A DNA stretch of 64,000 nucleotides from JAOTVV01 sp041602035 (GTDB taxonomy: Bacteria > Gemmatimonadota > Gemmatimonadetes > Gemmatimonadales > GWC2-71-9). The stretch spans positions 62,001-126,000 of the forward strand of contig JBFIHA010000002.1 of NCBI GenBank assembly GCA_041602035.1, read 5' to 3'. Both the position numbers and the translations under genes were made by a program. Numbering within the stretch: position 1 is the stretch's first letter; every line of letters begins with the position of its first letter. The notes beneath the pieces were generated by a model. That model had not been told where the DNA came from and made no database searches. It worked only from the letters and a program-made list of their open reading frames with translations. Shown in pieces: positions 41,085 through 49,681 of this stretch.

Positions 41085-42149
41085 CTAATACTCGGACCAG
41101 TGATCCATCCACCCGTTTTCGACCGGCGAGAAGCCGGAGTACGCTGTGAACGCCTTCTGTACGTGGCACGAATTGTACAGCACTCGGATATCGCGCGGGG
41201 CAAGCGCCCACTTACCCGTCCCCGGAGAGGGGTCGGTCTGTTCCTCCAATCCCGAAATGAAGACCCCCTCAATCTGGACGGAGTCTGCGTTGAAGTTGAC
41301 GGCTCCGCCCACGAGCACGGCTCCCTCCCACTTGAACCACGATCCCGATAGGGTGAGGTCCTCTTCCACCACCAGGAGGCCGGTACCCGTGATGGTGTTC
41401 AGATTCCGATTGCCGGCCAGATAGTATGACGACCAGCTAAACAGGTCGACGAGCGACGTGTAGTCCGGGACGAACTGCCCGCCGATGACGCCGGCGAAGT
41501 TGATCCCTGTTTCGTTGGCGACGTCCCAGGTGTTGTCCAATTCCAGCACCGCCGGGTCGACGTCCGGCGGTCCGAGGGGAGGCGTGCCGCCGTTTGGGAC
41601 GCGCAGCCCCGGGACCGAGGGCCGGATGCCGCACTGGTCGTGGCCGATCAGGGTGAACGTGCCGTCGCACCCGGGCGGGTTACACGGTTTGGTGAAGTGG
41701 TTGATGGCCGTGTAGGCGCCGATCACCTTCATCGTGCCGTACTCCCATTCCGCGAACTGCGCCACGGTACGGATAGCTTGCGGATCCGCGCCTTGGGTGG
41801 GTCGAATCACGCGGCCGCGGGATCGCACCATGTACATGATCCCAGGCATCGTGTCGGCCGGCTTCCGGATCACCCGGGCCACCACATCGGCGTAGCCGCC
41901 GGTCACGTTGATGCGCAGCGAGTCCCCATCGGCCGGGCGGCCCGTAAGCGAGTCGTAATGCGTGAAGTATCGCTCCAGCCCGCTCTGTGCGACGGAAAGG
42001 GCCGACACCACGTCGCTGCTGCTCTCGGCGATGCGGCGATCGGCCTGCACCTGCACCATGATGGCCGAGAGCATGATCGTGACCAGCGTGAGCACGAAGA
42101 TCGTGAGCGGGAGCGCGAAGCCGGCGTTGGAGTCTCGTCGCATGGTCAT
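41085..42149 (-). CDS. PilX/GspK-like pilus assembly protein
   Basis: 354 residues. The N-terminal segment NAGFALPLTIFVLTLVTIMLSAIMV is a prepilin-like hydrophobic helix that lacks the usual Glu5 (Leu-Pro there), as PilX and GspK do. A long soluble domain with several cysteines follows; its C-terminal half has a beta-helical feel (GVIGGQFVPDYTS, LTLSGSWFKWEGAVLVGGAVNF). ATG 42149 overlaps the PilW-like stop by four bases. It is the last gene of a four-gene minor pilin set and should form part of the pilus tip complex. Confidence 0.78.
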   Translation of the reverse strand: MTMRRDSNAGFALPLTIFVLTLVTIMLSAIMVQVQADRRIAESSSDVVSALSVAQSGLERYFTHYDSLTGRPADGDSLRINVTGGYADVVARVIRKPADTMPGIMYMVRSRGRVIRPTQGADPQAIRTVAQFAEWEYGTMKVIGAYTAINHFTKPCNPPGCDGTFTLIGHDQCGIRPSVPGLRVPNGGTPPLGPPDVDPAVLELDNTWDVANETGINFAGVIGGQFVPDYTSLVDLFSWSSYYLAGNRNLNTITGTGLLVVEEDLTLSGSWFKWEGAVLVGGAVNFNADSVQIEGVFISGLEEQTDPSPGTGKWALAPRDIRVLYNSCHVQKAFTAYSGFSPVENGWMDHWSEY

Positions 42150-42976
42150 CTGGGGCGGTTGCGGAAGCGCACTTGGGTGGTGAGGTCGAAGATTTGGGCT
42201 CCAGGAGCCCCGCGAGGGGTCTGCTCGCTGGCTCCCAGGAAGCGGACCTCGAGACCTCGCACGTCGTTGAGATTGCCCGGTGGCGCGCCTTGCACCGCGA
42301 ACCCCGGGCCCACCAGGAACCCGAACCCCGCTCCGGCGTCGAACGGGGCCACCAGCTCCTCCGCCGCGGCATTCCCGGCGCGGCGCCACAGGGCGACCCG
42401 CCCGGGCAGATCCACCGAGGCTGCGAACCGGTAGGTCACGGTCTGGTAGAGGTAGCCCACGCGGGCCGGCGGCGGCTCGGTGGGAAAGCCCGGGGACACG
42501 CCGCTGACGGCGATGAGAGCGCCGTCAGGAAGCACTCTGATGCTGTCCGCCTGACAGGTGCTCGAATCGGTAGACGACGCGATCCCGACGTTCGGCACGA
42601 AGGAGAACGATCCGTCCGACAGGCGCCACGCCAGCCCCGGGTTCGAGACGGAGGCGTAGCTCAGCGAGTCCACGGGCAGACGGGACATGATCTGCAGGTT
42701 GCTGACCCGGCCGCAGGTCATGACGAATGCGAACGGTACCCGCACCGTCACCGAATCGGGTGCAGCCGCCACGAGCCCGCCGTTGGACACCATGCGCAGC
42801 TCCGTGACGACCCAGTTCATCGCCGTGCGAGCGGTCCGGCGGGAGCTGAGCATGGCGTCCTGACGCTCCACGAAGCGCGAGTCATTCACCAGCAACCGGG
42901 TGAGCGCGACACCGAGGATGCCAGCCACCACGATGCTGACCAGCAATTCGATGAGGGTGAAGCCGCGCCTTGTCAT
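42146..42976 (-). CDS. PilW-like minor pilin / type II pseudopilin
   Basis: 276 residues. Starts MTRRGFTLIELLVSIVVAGI, a textbook class III prepilin leader with G/F cleavage and Glu5, followed by ALTRLLVNDSRFVERQDA and a long beta-rich C-terminal domain typical of PilW/GspJ. ATG 42976 overlaps the PilV-like stop by four bases. Processed by prepilin peptidase, which is not in the window, and inserted at the tip or base of a type IV pilus or secretion pseudopilus. Confidence 0.88.
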   Translation of the reverse strand: MTRRGFTLIELLVSIVVAGILGVALTRLLVNDSRFVERQDAMLSSRRTARTAMNWVVTELRMVSNGGLVAAAPDSVTVRVPFAFVMTCGRVSNLQIMSRLPVDSLSYASVSNPGLAWRLSDGSFSFVPNVGIASSTDSSTCQADSIRVLPDGALIAVSGVSPGFPTEPPPARVGYLYQTVTYRFAASVDLPGRVALWRRAGNAAAEELVAPFDAGAGFGFLVGPGFAVQGAPPGNLNDVRGLEVRFLGASEQTPRGAPGAQIFDLTTQVRFRNRPR

Positions 42977-43395
42977 GTGATGAACGGGGAGGCCCGTTTG
43001 GGTCGTGTACGGCGCACCACGACGGTCTCCGGGGCCACCACCAGCTGGCCGAACGGGCTGATCACCACAGTGAGCTGTTTGAGGGTCGGCTCCGGGGTCT
43101 GCACGGACGTGCACCGCGTGTAATGAAGCAGGCCGGTGGTGTCGGTGACGCAGCCGACCTGTCCGTCGATGCTGTCCCACGGGAGGCCGGCTGCCCATGC
43201 CTCGGCACTCGTGATGGCTGCGCTCCGGTAGCCGGCCGCCGCGGACAGCCGCGTATTGCTCGCGACCTGAAACATGAGGCCGCCGAGGGCGATCAGGACA
43301 CCGCTCAAGATCCCCAGGGCGATGAGCACCTCGATCAGCGACAGCCCCGCCTCGGTCCGGAGCCGACTACGGGAGCACGCGGATCTGACCGGCAC
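42973..43395 (-). CDS. PilV-like minor pilin
   Basis: 140 residues. The leader ends with A-G and the mature part starts LSLIEVLIALGILSGVLIALGG, with Glu5 in place. GTG 43395 is the only reasonable start, giving a long basic leader of about 17 residues and overlapping the 3' end of the FimT/GspH-like gene by 29 bases. PilV/GspI-type pilins cap the pilus tip together with PilW and FimT. A cysteine pair in the short soluble domain could form a disulfide. Confidence 0.85.
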   Translation of the reverse strand: MPVRSACSRSRLRTEAGLSLIEVLIALGILSGVLIALGGLMFQVASNTRLSAAAGYRSAAITSAEAWAAGLPWDSIDGQVGCVTDTTGLLHYTRCTSVQTPEPTLKQLTVVISPFGQLVVAPETVVVRRTRPKRASPFIT

Positions 43396-43870
43396 GTGAG
43401 AGTCGAACCTGCCTGGAATAGGTATCGAGAGACGCGGTCAACGTGATCGGGCTCGTGGCGACCCCATTGGGGAAGACCTCAACCGACGTGACCGGCGCGG
43501 CGGTCAGCGCATCGAGGCCGAACTCGGTGTCCGGGCCCACGAACCGCTGCCGGAAGATGGTCCCTCCCCGACTCCGCACCAGCAGCAACTGGAGCGACGG
43601 GTTGACGATCACGACCACCGGCTCACGCTGTCGGGCTGCCAGCATCTTGGCATATTGCAGGTCGGCGGCCACGCTGGCCACTGCCTGCCGGGTCCGGGCC
43701 TGGTGGAGGGCGGGGCCAAACCGCCAGACGGCCAGCGTCAGGAGGATTCCGGCGACGGACAGCACCACGGCCATCTCAATCACACTGAACCCCCCGACCC
43801 GTCCGCGGGGTACGAGTCCGGAGCCCAACCGGACGCGGCCATGGTCGCGCCAGCCACCGTAAATGGCCAT
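43367..43870 (-). CDS. FimT/GspH-like minor pilin
   Basis: 167 residues. A 27-residue leader ends in VGG and the mature part reads FSVIEMAVVLSVAGILLTLAVWRF, with Glu5; then ARTRQAVASVAADLQYAKMLAARQREPVVV, the typical FimT/GspH second helix and strand. It begins the minor-pilin operon FimT, PilV, PilW, PilX. It diverges from the DUF2911 gene across 62 bases, which must hold both promoters. Confidence 0.88.
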   Translation of the reverse strand: MAIYGGWRDHGRVRLGSGLVPRGRVGGFSVIEMAVVLSVAGILLTLAVWRFGPALHQARTRQAVASVAADLQYAKMLAARQREPVVVIVNPSLQLLLVRSRGGTIFRQRFVGPDTEFGLDALTAAPVTSVEVFPNGVATSPITLTASLDTYSRQVRLSRAGQIRVLP

Positions 43871-43932
43871 ACACCTCTAACTTACGAAGAAACGGCCCAT
43901 CCGTACCACTACCCCCAACCCCAGGAGTCACC

Positions 43933-44538
43933 ATGACCCCCTCGGCTGGTACACTCGCGCTCATGCTCGGCGGTGCGTTCGTCGCACTCCCAACCCCGCA
44001 ACCTTCGGGCCTACACCAGCAGGCAGATGTGTCCTGCATCACCATGAACACTGAGCGGATGCCGCTCGCTCGCCGGTCCAGTCCGCTGGATTCGGTGACG
44101 GTGGCCATCGACGGCGGCGCCGTGAAGGTCTGCTACAGCCGTCCCTCCGCGCGCGGCCGGACCATGATCGGTGGCTCGGCCGTTCCGTTCGGCACGCTCT
44201 GGCGCACCGGTGCCAACGAGCCGACGATGATCCACACTACGGTTCCGGTCACTGTCGCTGGTGTTCGTGTCGAACCCGGGTCCTATTCGCTCTACACGGT
44301 GCCGGGTGAGCAGCAATGGGAGGTGGTCCTCAACCGGTCCATCTCGCAATGGGGGCACGAATCCCGGTACACGGACGAGGTGAAGGCGCAGGAGGTCGGG
44401 CGCGGGACGGCAGCGAGTACCCGACTCGACGACCACGTAGAGATGTTCACCATCCGGACTGAGTCCACGGGTGCCGGCGCGACCCTCCTTCTCGAGTGGG
44501 AGCACACGCGGGTGGCGATTCCGGTGATTGGAGGCTGA
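43933..44538 (+). CDS. DUF2911 secreted protein
   Basis: 201 residues. A weak signal sequence (about 1-20) is followed by the DUF2911 pattern: VTVAIDGGAVKVCYSRPSARGRTMIGG, VPFGTLWRTGANEPTMI and VEPGSYSLYTVPGEQQWEVVLN, then WGHESRY. The family is beta-rich, often secreted, and has no proven function. AGGAGT lies 7 bases before ATG 43933. Two cysteines near the N terminus could lipidate or cross-link. Confidence 0.85.
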   Translation: MTPSAGTLALMLGGAFVALPTPQPSGLHQQADVSCITMNTERMPLARRSSPLDSVTVAIDGGAVKVCYSRPSARGRTMIGGSAVPFGTLWRTGANEPTMIHTTVPVTVAGVRVEPGSYSLYTVPGEQQWEVVLNRSISQWGHESRYTDEVKAQEVGRGTAASTRLDDHVEMFTIRTESTGAGATLLLEWEHTRVAIPVIGG

Positions 44539-44579
44539 CGGACTGGTCACGTGAAACAGGGCGAGGGAAGGGGCAGGGG

Positions 44580-46100
44580 TTAGGGAGTTCCCTCGGTGGA
44601 TGCGCTCGGACGCGGCGGGGGACACAATCCTTCGTCGCTGCCGAGGTCGCCGGCAATGCGCCTGGCACGATGGCGGGCGAGGTTCCACGTGCGCCAGTCG
44701 AGAACGTTGGCCTCGCCCCATCTCTCTGAGAGGACAGCGACGATCGCGCACCGCGTCTCCGCAGGGAGTGTGGGTGACTCGTTGCGCAGGGTGGGCGCCG
44801 CATCGGCGCCGAGGCGGGCGAGGTACTCGACGTCGAGTTCCGCTCCCGCTACGGCTCGGCGCAGGTTGGTTCGCGCCACCACGGCCTCGGGGTTCGCGAC
44901 GTTGAGCAGCGCGAGCACCACGAACCCGGCGACCAGGGCACCGAGCACGAACCGCTCCCGATGTCCGCGCAGGACCGTCCCGCCGAACCAGGCCAGCACC
45001 AGGCCCACCCAGAGCATGACGGCCGCCGCATACACCCGCGTGTCGGTGAGACCGTAGGCGCCGACATACAGCCGCAGGCGCTCCAGGGCGGATGCCATGA
45101 TCAGCGCCACGAGCGCGAGCAACCACGCGGCGAGCCACCGAAATCGGCGCCGGGTCAGGGCTTCGGTCGTATCCAGGAACTCGTTGCCCGCTACCAACAG
45201 GGGTACGACGAGAGCCGTTGCCGTCACCAGCTCGAAGAAGCCGCGCCGCGCATACTCGGCATACGTGAGGCCGACAGTCGCGCGGACGAGATCTTCACCG
45301 CCGAAGAGATAGCGGAATTGGACGCCAACGAAGAGCGCGAAGAGCAGTGCCAGCGCCGTCAGCGGTATCCCGACCTCGAGAAATCCGAGCGTGGGAGTGC
45401 GCCACGGTCGATCGCCAAACGGCCACAGAGGCCCGGTGGCCGCAATGGTCATGAGTAGCCCGGCGGCACACCAGGTGAGGACGCTGGTGAGCAGCAAGTG
45501 GGAGGCCAACCGCTCGAAGTCCCAGTCGATCAGCCATCGAATCGTGCGCTCGAAAATCGGGTCGGCCGAGGCGAGCAGCGCGCCGAACACGAGCAGAATG
45601 GGCACCGTCAGGAGCAGGCCGATGGCGATCTTGCGGACGAGCGGACTCCGGACGGGAACAGGTGGTCTGCTGCCAGCGCTTCCGCCGATGAGGGTGAGAG
45701 GTGCGATGAGGAGCCGCACGCCGGCGGCGACGCCGTCCCGGAAGAACACGCCGATCGTGGATCGTGCCAGCGCGAACCGCCGCCCCCGAAGGAGAGCCAA
45801 CCCCAGGGCGAGCGCAGCGGCGAGCACGTTCCAGGCGGTGAGCACGTCCGCGTCCCGCCACGCGACGCATGCTGTGAACGCGACGGCCGTGAGGAGCAGC
45901 GGCATGGTGAAGCGGACGGCCTCCGATCTGACTCGCATCAGGACCACGGCGGTGCTTGCCGCAACGGTCACGGTCCAGAGCAGCACGTTGACGCCCCAGG
46001 GAACGCCACGTAGCAGCACGTCGCCCAGCACGCCCACGGCTAGGGCCGTCGCGAGCAGCGATGGCAACAGTTCGGGCGTCGGGTCGCGTCGCGCGTTCAC
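44580..46100 (-). CDS. DUF4173/DUF4153 multi-spanning membrane protein
   Basis: 506 residues with about twelve TM segments in the first 430, then a soluble tail. ASADPIFERTIRWLIDWDFERL and GFLEVGIPLTALALLFALFVGVQFRYLFGG are typical of the DUF4173 family; ALERLRLYVGAYGLTDTRVYA follows. The function is unknown. It starts 5 bases after the stop of the upstream unknown membrane protein gene and shares its promoter, in which a perfect inverted repeat lies between -35 and -10. Confidence 0.83.
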   Translation of the reverse strand: MNARRDPTPELLPSLLATALAVGVLGDVLLRGVPWGVNVLLWTVTVAASTAVVLMRVRSEAVRFTMPLLLTAVAFTACVAWRDADVLTAWNVLAAALALGLALLRGRRFALARSTIGVFFRDGVAAGVRLLIAPLTLIGGSAGSRPPVPVRSPLVRKIAIGLLLTVPILLVFGALLASADPIFERTIRWLIDWDFERLASHLLLTSVLTWCAAGLLMTIAATGPLWPFGDRPWRTPTLGFLEVGIPLTALALLFALFVGVQFRYLFGGEDLVRATVGLTYAEYARRGFFELVTATALVVPLLVAGNEFLDTTEALTRRRFRWLAAWLLALVALIMASALERLRLYVGAYGLTDTRVYAAAVMLWVGLVLAWFGGTVLRGHRERFVLGALVAGFVVLALLNVANPEAVVARTNLRRAVAGAELDVEYLARLGADAAPTLRNESPTLPAETRCAIVAVLSERWGEANVLDWRTWNLARHRARRIAGDLGSDEGLCPPPRPSASTEGTP

Positions 46101-46105
46101 GGACG

Positions 46106-46783
46106 TCAGACGGTCAGGCGGAACAGGGTAGGCCGATGAAACAGGCTGTCCTCATCACCGATCAGGAACAACTCGGAGAGGCGGCTGAATGGATCTCGTT
46201 CTGTCACGAGCAGCCTGGGGTCGCGGACATTTGTGGGCAGGTCGAAGACGAGTTGGGTGGAGTACGCCTCGCCGGTCTTGATGGCCCGGTCGAGCGGGGG
46301 TTGCTCCCCGTTCACGTGCGCCAGCGCCACTTCACCCGAGGTGGAGCGATGGTATCGTCGGCCCTCGGCATCGACGACGACGGCCTCGGGCGTGGCGAGC
46401 CCGATGGCAACGTTGTCCGCGTCCGAACTCCGTTCCAGGGTGACCACGTAAAACTCCCCGGCGGCCGTTGCTTGGCTCGTGCCTTCGCCCAGGGTCAGGG
46501 TTCGATGCACGGCCCGCACGCTTACCATCGCATGGCAATCGAGATAGAAGCCACAGAACCGCTTGGGCTCGTCGAGTCCGAGCACCCGATCGGTACTGGA
46601 AAGCGAGACGATCACGAGGGTGCCGCCATAGGCGACGAGCCATCCACCGAGCGCGGCCGCGACGACGACTGCCCGCGCGCGGCGTTTCCGACACAGGCAG
46701 TAGACCAGGTAGGTGGCCCCAATGGCCACCACGAGTCCCGTCAGGAGTTGCAGGGGCAGCGCCAGCAATACGAGGACGTTCAC
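46106..46783 (-). CDS. Membrane protein of unknown function, co-transcribed with the DUF4173 gene
   Basis: 225 residues. GTG 46783 is chosen: GGGAGG lies five bases before it, while the alternative TTG at 46813 falls inside the promoter -10 box. Two TM segments occupy about 3-25 and 40-60. The rest is a beta-rich extracytoplasmic domain (EFYVVTLERSSDADNVAIGL, VVDAEGRRYHRSTSGEVALAH, AYSTQLVFDLP) resembling DUF4352-like immunoprotective folds, which is only a resemblance. No family name can be given. Confidence 0.7.
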   Translation of the reverse strand: MNVLVLLALPLQLLTGLVVAIGATYLVYCLCRKRRARAVVVAAALGGWLVAYGGTLVIVSLSSTDRVLGLDEPKRFCGFYLDCHAMVSVRAVHRTLTLGEGTSQATAAGEFYVVTLERSSDADNVAIGLATPEAVVVDAEGRRYHRSTSGEVALAHVNGEQPPLDRAIKTGEAYSTQLVFDLPTNVRDPRLLVTERDPFSRLSELFLIGDEDSLFHRPTLFRLTV

Positions 46784-46812
46784 GAGGCCTCCCGGGGACG
46801 GCTCCAGGGACA

Positions 46813-46842
46813 ATCATAAAGTACTTTGTAGTACAAAGTCAA
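46813..46842 (-). promoter_or_regulatory. Leftward sigma-70-type promoter
   Basis: On the minus strand TTGACT (46842-46837) and TATGAT (46818-46813) are 18 bases apart. Transcription should start near 46806, leaving a short leader with a ribosome site before GTG 46783. The 17-bp inverted repeat at 46823-46839 fills most of the spacer and touches the -35 box. Confidence 0.8.
46823..46839. promoter_or_regulatory. Operator-like inverted repeat ACTTTGTA-n-TACAAAGT
   Basis: Two perfect 8-base arms around a single central base, lying within the spacer of the leftward promoter. The palindrome AAAGTACTTT (46818-46827) overlaps it. A dimeric repressor bound here would block polymerase. Motifs of this kind are typical of small winged-helix or GntR-type regulators; no regulator gene is adjacent. 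Confidence 0.75.
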
Positions 46843-46946
46843 GTTCGAGTGGTGTTTAGGGTGGCAGCTCCAAGGGGCAGGCTGGGTTGGCGGTGGAGAG
46901 GTGGAATGGATTCCCGGTCGGGAAGGTGATAGCTTGAGCCTCCCCG

Positions 46947-47822
46947 ATGTCGAGCATACCGCCCCTCCCGGCCAATCCCGTTCTGGAGCGCCTCGTCGAG
47001 CCGCGACCGCTCGTGTCGGTGGAACTGCGTCCGCCCAAAGCCGGGCTGTCCTCAGCCGAGGGTATGGATACCTGGATCGACATGTATCACGCGGTCCGGC
47101 GGCTCGGGCGCCGCGACACCCTGATCTTTTTGACGGACAACGCCGTGGGGGTCTCCGAAGAGGAGAACCTCCGTCATCTGGTGACCAACCTCGCCGGGGA
47201 CGTGAGCACGTCCAAGGTCGTTCCGTTCCTCACGTGCAAGCACACGCTGGACTACTGCCTCATGTATGCGGACCGCGCCGTGTCGCATGGCTTTCCGGCT
47301 TTGACGGTCTTGGGGGGCGACCGTACCGTGGGCCCGCCACGGTGCGTGGACTACGCCTATCAGCTGCGCCGTCGGCTTCGCGACCGGCATCCGACGCTGG
47401 CGCTTGGGGGGTGGGCCAACCCGCACCGCGACCCGGTCGAGCAAGTAGGCTTCCTCCTGGACGAGGACTTCACGGCGGAGTTCTACCTCTCCCAGATCGT
47501 GTCGCACCATCAACTCGATGCCGTGGAGGGCTTCTTGGCCGAGGCCGAGCGCCGTGGGCTCGCCATTCCGGGCGTGTTCGGCGTGTTCCTGTATCGGTCC
47601 GCCAACGAAGCGACCCTGCGACGCCTGGCGCAGTTCTTCCCGGTCCCGGTCGCGGGGGTCTTGAGCGACTTCGCCTCAGGGCTTTCGGCCGAGGAGATCT
47701 GTGCGCGCACCATCCTCGAGCTGCGCCGGCTCGGCATCGGTCGGGTCTACGTGAGTAACCTCGGGTTCAAGCATCCGGAGCAGCGGTTTCGCACGTTGAT
47801 GGAGATGCTCCCGGCAGCCTGA
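46947..47822 (+). CDS. Methylenetetrahydrofolate-reductase-like TIM-barrel protein
   Basis: 291 residues, the size of a bacterial MetF. RPLVSVELRPPKAGLSSAEG, IFLTDNAVG, VVPFLTCKHTLDYCLMYADRA and FPALTVLGGDRTVG follow the MetF order (SFE.fPP, LTCRD, GI.NvLaLTGD), but the match is loose. It may be a divergent MTHFR, a partner of MetH, or a related methylene-folate enzyme. It converges with the homocysteine methyltransferase-MTHFR fusion, 17 bases away, so an MTHFR-like fold is present twice side by side. Confidence 0.68.
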   Translation: MSSIPPLPANPVLERLVEPRPLVSVELRPPKAGLSSAEGMDTWIDMYHAVRRLGRRDTLIFLTDNAVGVSEEENLRHLVTNLAGDVSTSKVVPFLTCKHTLDYCLMYADRAVSHGFPALTVLGGDRTVGPPRCVDYAYQLRRRLRDRHPTLALGGWANPHRDPVEQVGFLLDEDFTAEFYLSQIVSHHQLDAVEGFLAEAERRGLAIPGVFGVFLYRSANEATLRRLAQFFPVPVAGVLSDFASGLSAEEICARTILELRRLGIGRVYVSNLGFKHPEQRFRTLMEMLPAA

Positions 47823-47839
47823 TCACTCGGGCATCCCGA

Positions 47840-49681
47840 TCAGCGATCGGCCAGCACCTGCTTGGCCACGTCGGCGTGGCCACGTGGCAGGCTCAGGTGC
47901 ACACCCTGCACGGCGTCACGGATGGCCTGGAGCATCTCGCGCGCAACGCTCACTCCCTCGGCCAGTGCGGCGTCCGAGCCCCGTTCCTGTGCCCGGCGCA
48001 TGCGCGCAATCACGGCCGGCGGCACGTGCTGTCCCGGGACCTCGTTGGCGAGGAACTCGGCGTTGCGGAGCGAGGTCAGGGGCCAAATTCCAGCCATCAC
48101 CGGGAGCCGGAACTCCTCGATGCGTTGGAGGAACTCCTCCAGCGCTGCCGGATCGAACACCGGCTGGGTCACGATGAAATCGGCACCGGCGTCGACCTTC
48201 CAATACAGTCGCCTCAGCTCGCGCTCCATGTCGACCGCGCCCTGGTTGGCCGCGACCCCGATGACGAACCGCGTCGGGTCGCCGAGTGGGTTGCCGCCCG
48301 GGTCGAGGCCGTGGTTGAGACGATACACCACGTTCGTGAGTCCGATACTGTCGATGTCGAACACCGCCGTGGCGTCCGGATAGGGTCCCAGGCGCGGCGG
48401 GTCTCCGGTTACGAGTAGCAGGTTGCGGAGACCGGCCGCCGCCGCCCCCAACATGTCGCTGATCATGCCCAGCATGTTCCGGTCACGGCAGGTGTAGTGC
48501 ACGATCGTTTCGATCCCGGCGGAGCGCTCGATCACGGTGGCGGCGGGAATGGCGGCAACGGAGCTTCGGGCCCGCGCCCCGTCGAGCACGCTCACCGAGT
48601 CGACCCCGAGCGCTTTGAGGGCCTGGGCCTGCTCGACAAAGACGTCGGGTCGCCACCCTTTCGACGGCGGCAGTTCGACATTGATGAGGAACTGGCCGCG
48701 GGTGAGCTTTGCTCCAAGGCGCGACCGTTCAGCCAGCGAAACCGCTTCGATCCCTGGCGGTGGGGCCACGTCTGTGCGTGCAATCACCACCGTGGACTGA
48801 CGCGGCTGCATCGTGGCCACGAGATCGCGGATCTTCCTGATGTGCTCGTCGGTCGTACCGCAGCAACCTCCTACGAACCTGGCCCCCGCCCCAATGAGAC
48901 GCGCCGCGTAGTTCGCCATGTACTCGGGGCTCGAGAGATAGATCTTGCGGTCGCCCACCAATCGGGGCAGGCCGGCGTTGGGCATTGCTGCGAGCGGGCG
49001 GTCGGTCAGTTCTGCCATGCGCTCGATTGCGTCGAGCATGACGGCCGGACCGACCGAGCAGTTGAGGCCGACGACATCGGCCTCCCACTCGGTCAGGGCG
49101 CGTGCGAACTTCTCCGCTGATGTTCCGTAGGCGGTGCTCCCGCTCTCGTCGATCGTCATCATGGCGAAGACCGGAACGTCCGAGAGTGAGCGTGCGGCGG
49201 AGAGGGCCGCATGCAGTTCCTCGAGGTCGCTGAACGTTTCGAGGATGATGCCGTCCACGCCGCCGTCGAGCAGGCCGCGCATCTGCCGGGTGAAGAACAC
49301 GACAGCCTCGTCGCGAGCCGTCGGGCCGAACGGTTCGATGCGGATGCCCAACGGTCCGACACTCCCCAGAACATTGGCACGGTTCCCGGCCGCGGCGCGT
49401 GCCAGTGCTCCCGCCGCTCGGTTGATCTCCTCGGTCTTCTCGTCCAGCCCATAGCCCGAGAGCTTTACCGGATTCGCGCCGAACGTGTTGGTCTCGATCA
49501 GCTCGGCCCCCGCTCGGAGGTACGTTTCGTGTACCGCCCGGACCACGTCGGGGTGGGTGAGGGTGAGCTCGTCATAACACACGTTGACGAACATCCCCTT
49601 GGCGTAGAGCGCCGTTCCCATCGCGCCGTCCATCACGTGGACGCGGTCGTCGGCAATGCGCTCTCGCAAGGTCGCCGTCAT
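47840..49681 (-). CDS. Bifunctional homocysteine S-methyltransferase / 5,10-methylenetetrahydrofolate reductase (YitJ type)
   Basis: 613 residues. Residues about 1-300 are a homocysteine methyltransferase barrel: DGAMGTALYAKG, ETNTFGANPVKL, GLNCSVGP and GGCCGTTDEH supply the zinc cysteines. Residues about 320-600 are an MTHFR domain: FLINVELPPSKG, ETIVHYTCRDRNMLGM, RNLLLVTGDPPRLG and ADFIVTQPVFD. The arrangement matches YitJ of Bacillus. ATG 49681 overlaps the MetH stop by four bases, so both methionine enzymes are coupled. It may make 5-methyl-THF for MetH and also a B12-free methyl transfer. Confidence 0.92.
   Translation of the reverse strand: MTATLRERIADDRVHVMDGAMGTALYAKGMFVNVCYDELTLTHPDVVRAVHETYLRAGAELIETNTFGANPVKLSGYGLDEKTEEINRAAGALARAAAGNRANVLGSVGPLGIRIEPFGPTARDEAVVFFTRQMRGLLDGGVDGIILETFSDLEELHAALSAARSLSDVPVFAMMTIDESGSTAYGTSAEKFARALTEWEADVVGLNCSVGPAVMLDAIERMAELTDRPLAAMPNAGLPRLVGDRKIYLSSPEYMANYAARLIGAGARFVGGCCGTTDEHIRKIRDLVATMQPRQSTVVIARTDVAPPPGIEAVSLAERSRLGAKLTRGQFLINVELPPSKGWRPDVFVEQAQALKALGVDSVSVLDGARARSSVAAIPAATVIERSAGIETIVHYTCRDRNMLGMISDMLGAAAAGLRNLLLVTGDPPRLGPYPDATAVFDIDSIGLTNVVYRLNHGLDPGGNPLGDPTRFVIGVAANQGAVDMERELRRLYWKVDAGADFIVTQPVFDPAALEEFLQRIEEFRLPVMAGIWPLTSLRNAEFLANEVPGQHVPPAVIARMRRAQERGSDAALAEGVSVAREMLQAIRDAVQGVHLSLPRGHADVAKQVLADR

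Noticed and set aside
46784..46813. TTG start at 46813 for the unknown membrane protein
   Set aside because: It falls in the promoter -10 region, whereas GTG 46783 has GGGAGG at the right distance.
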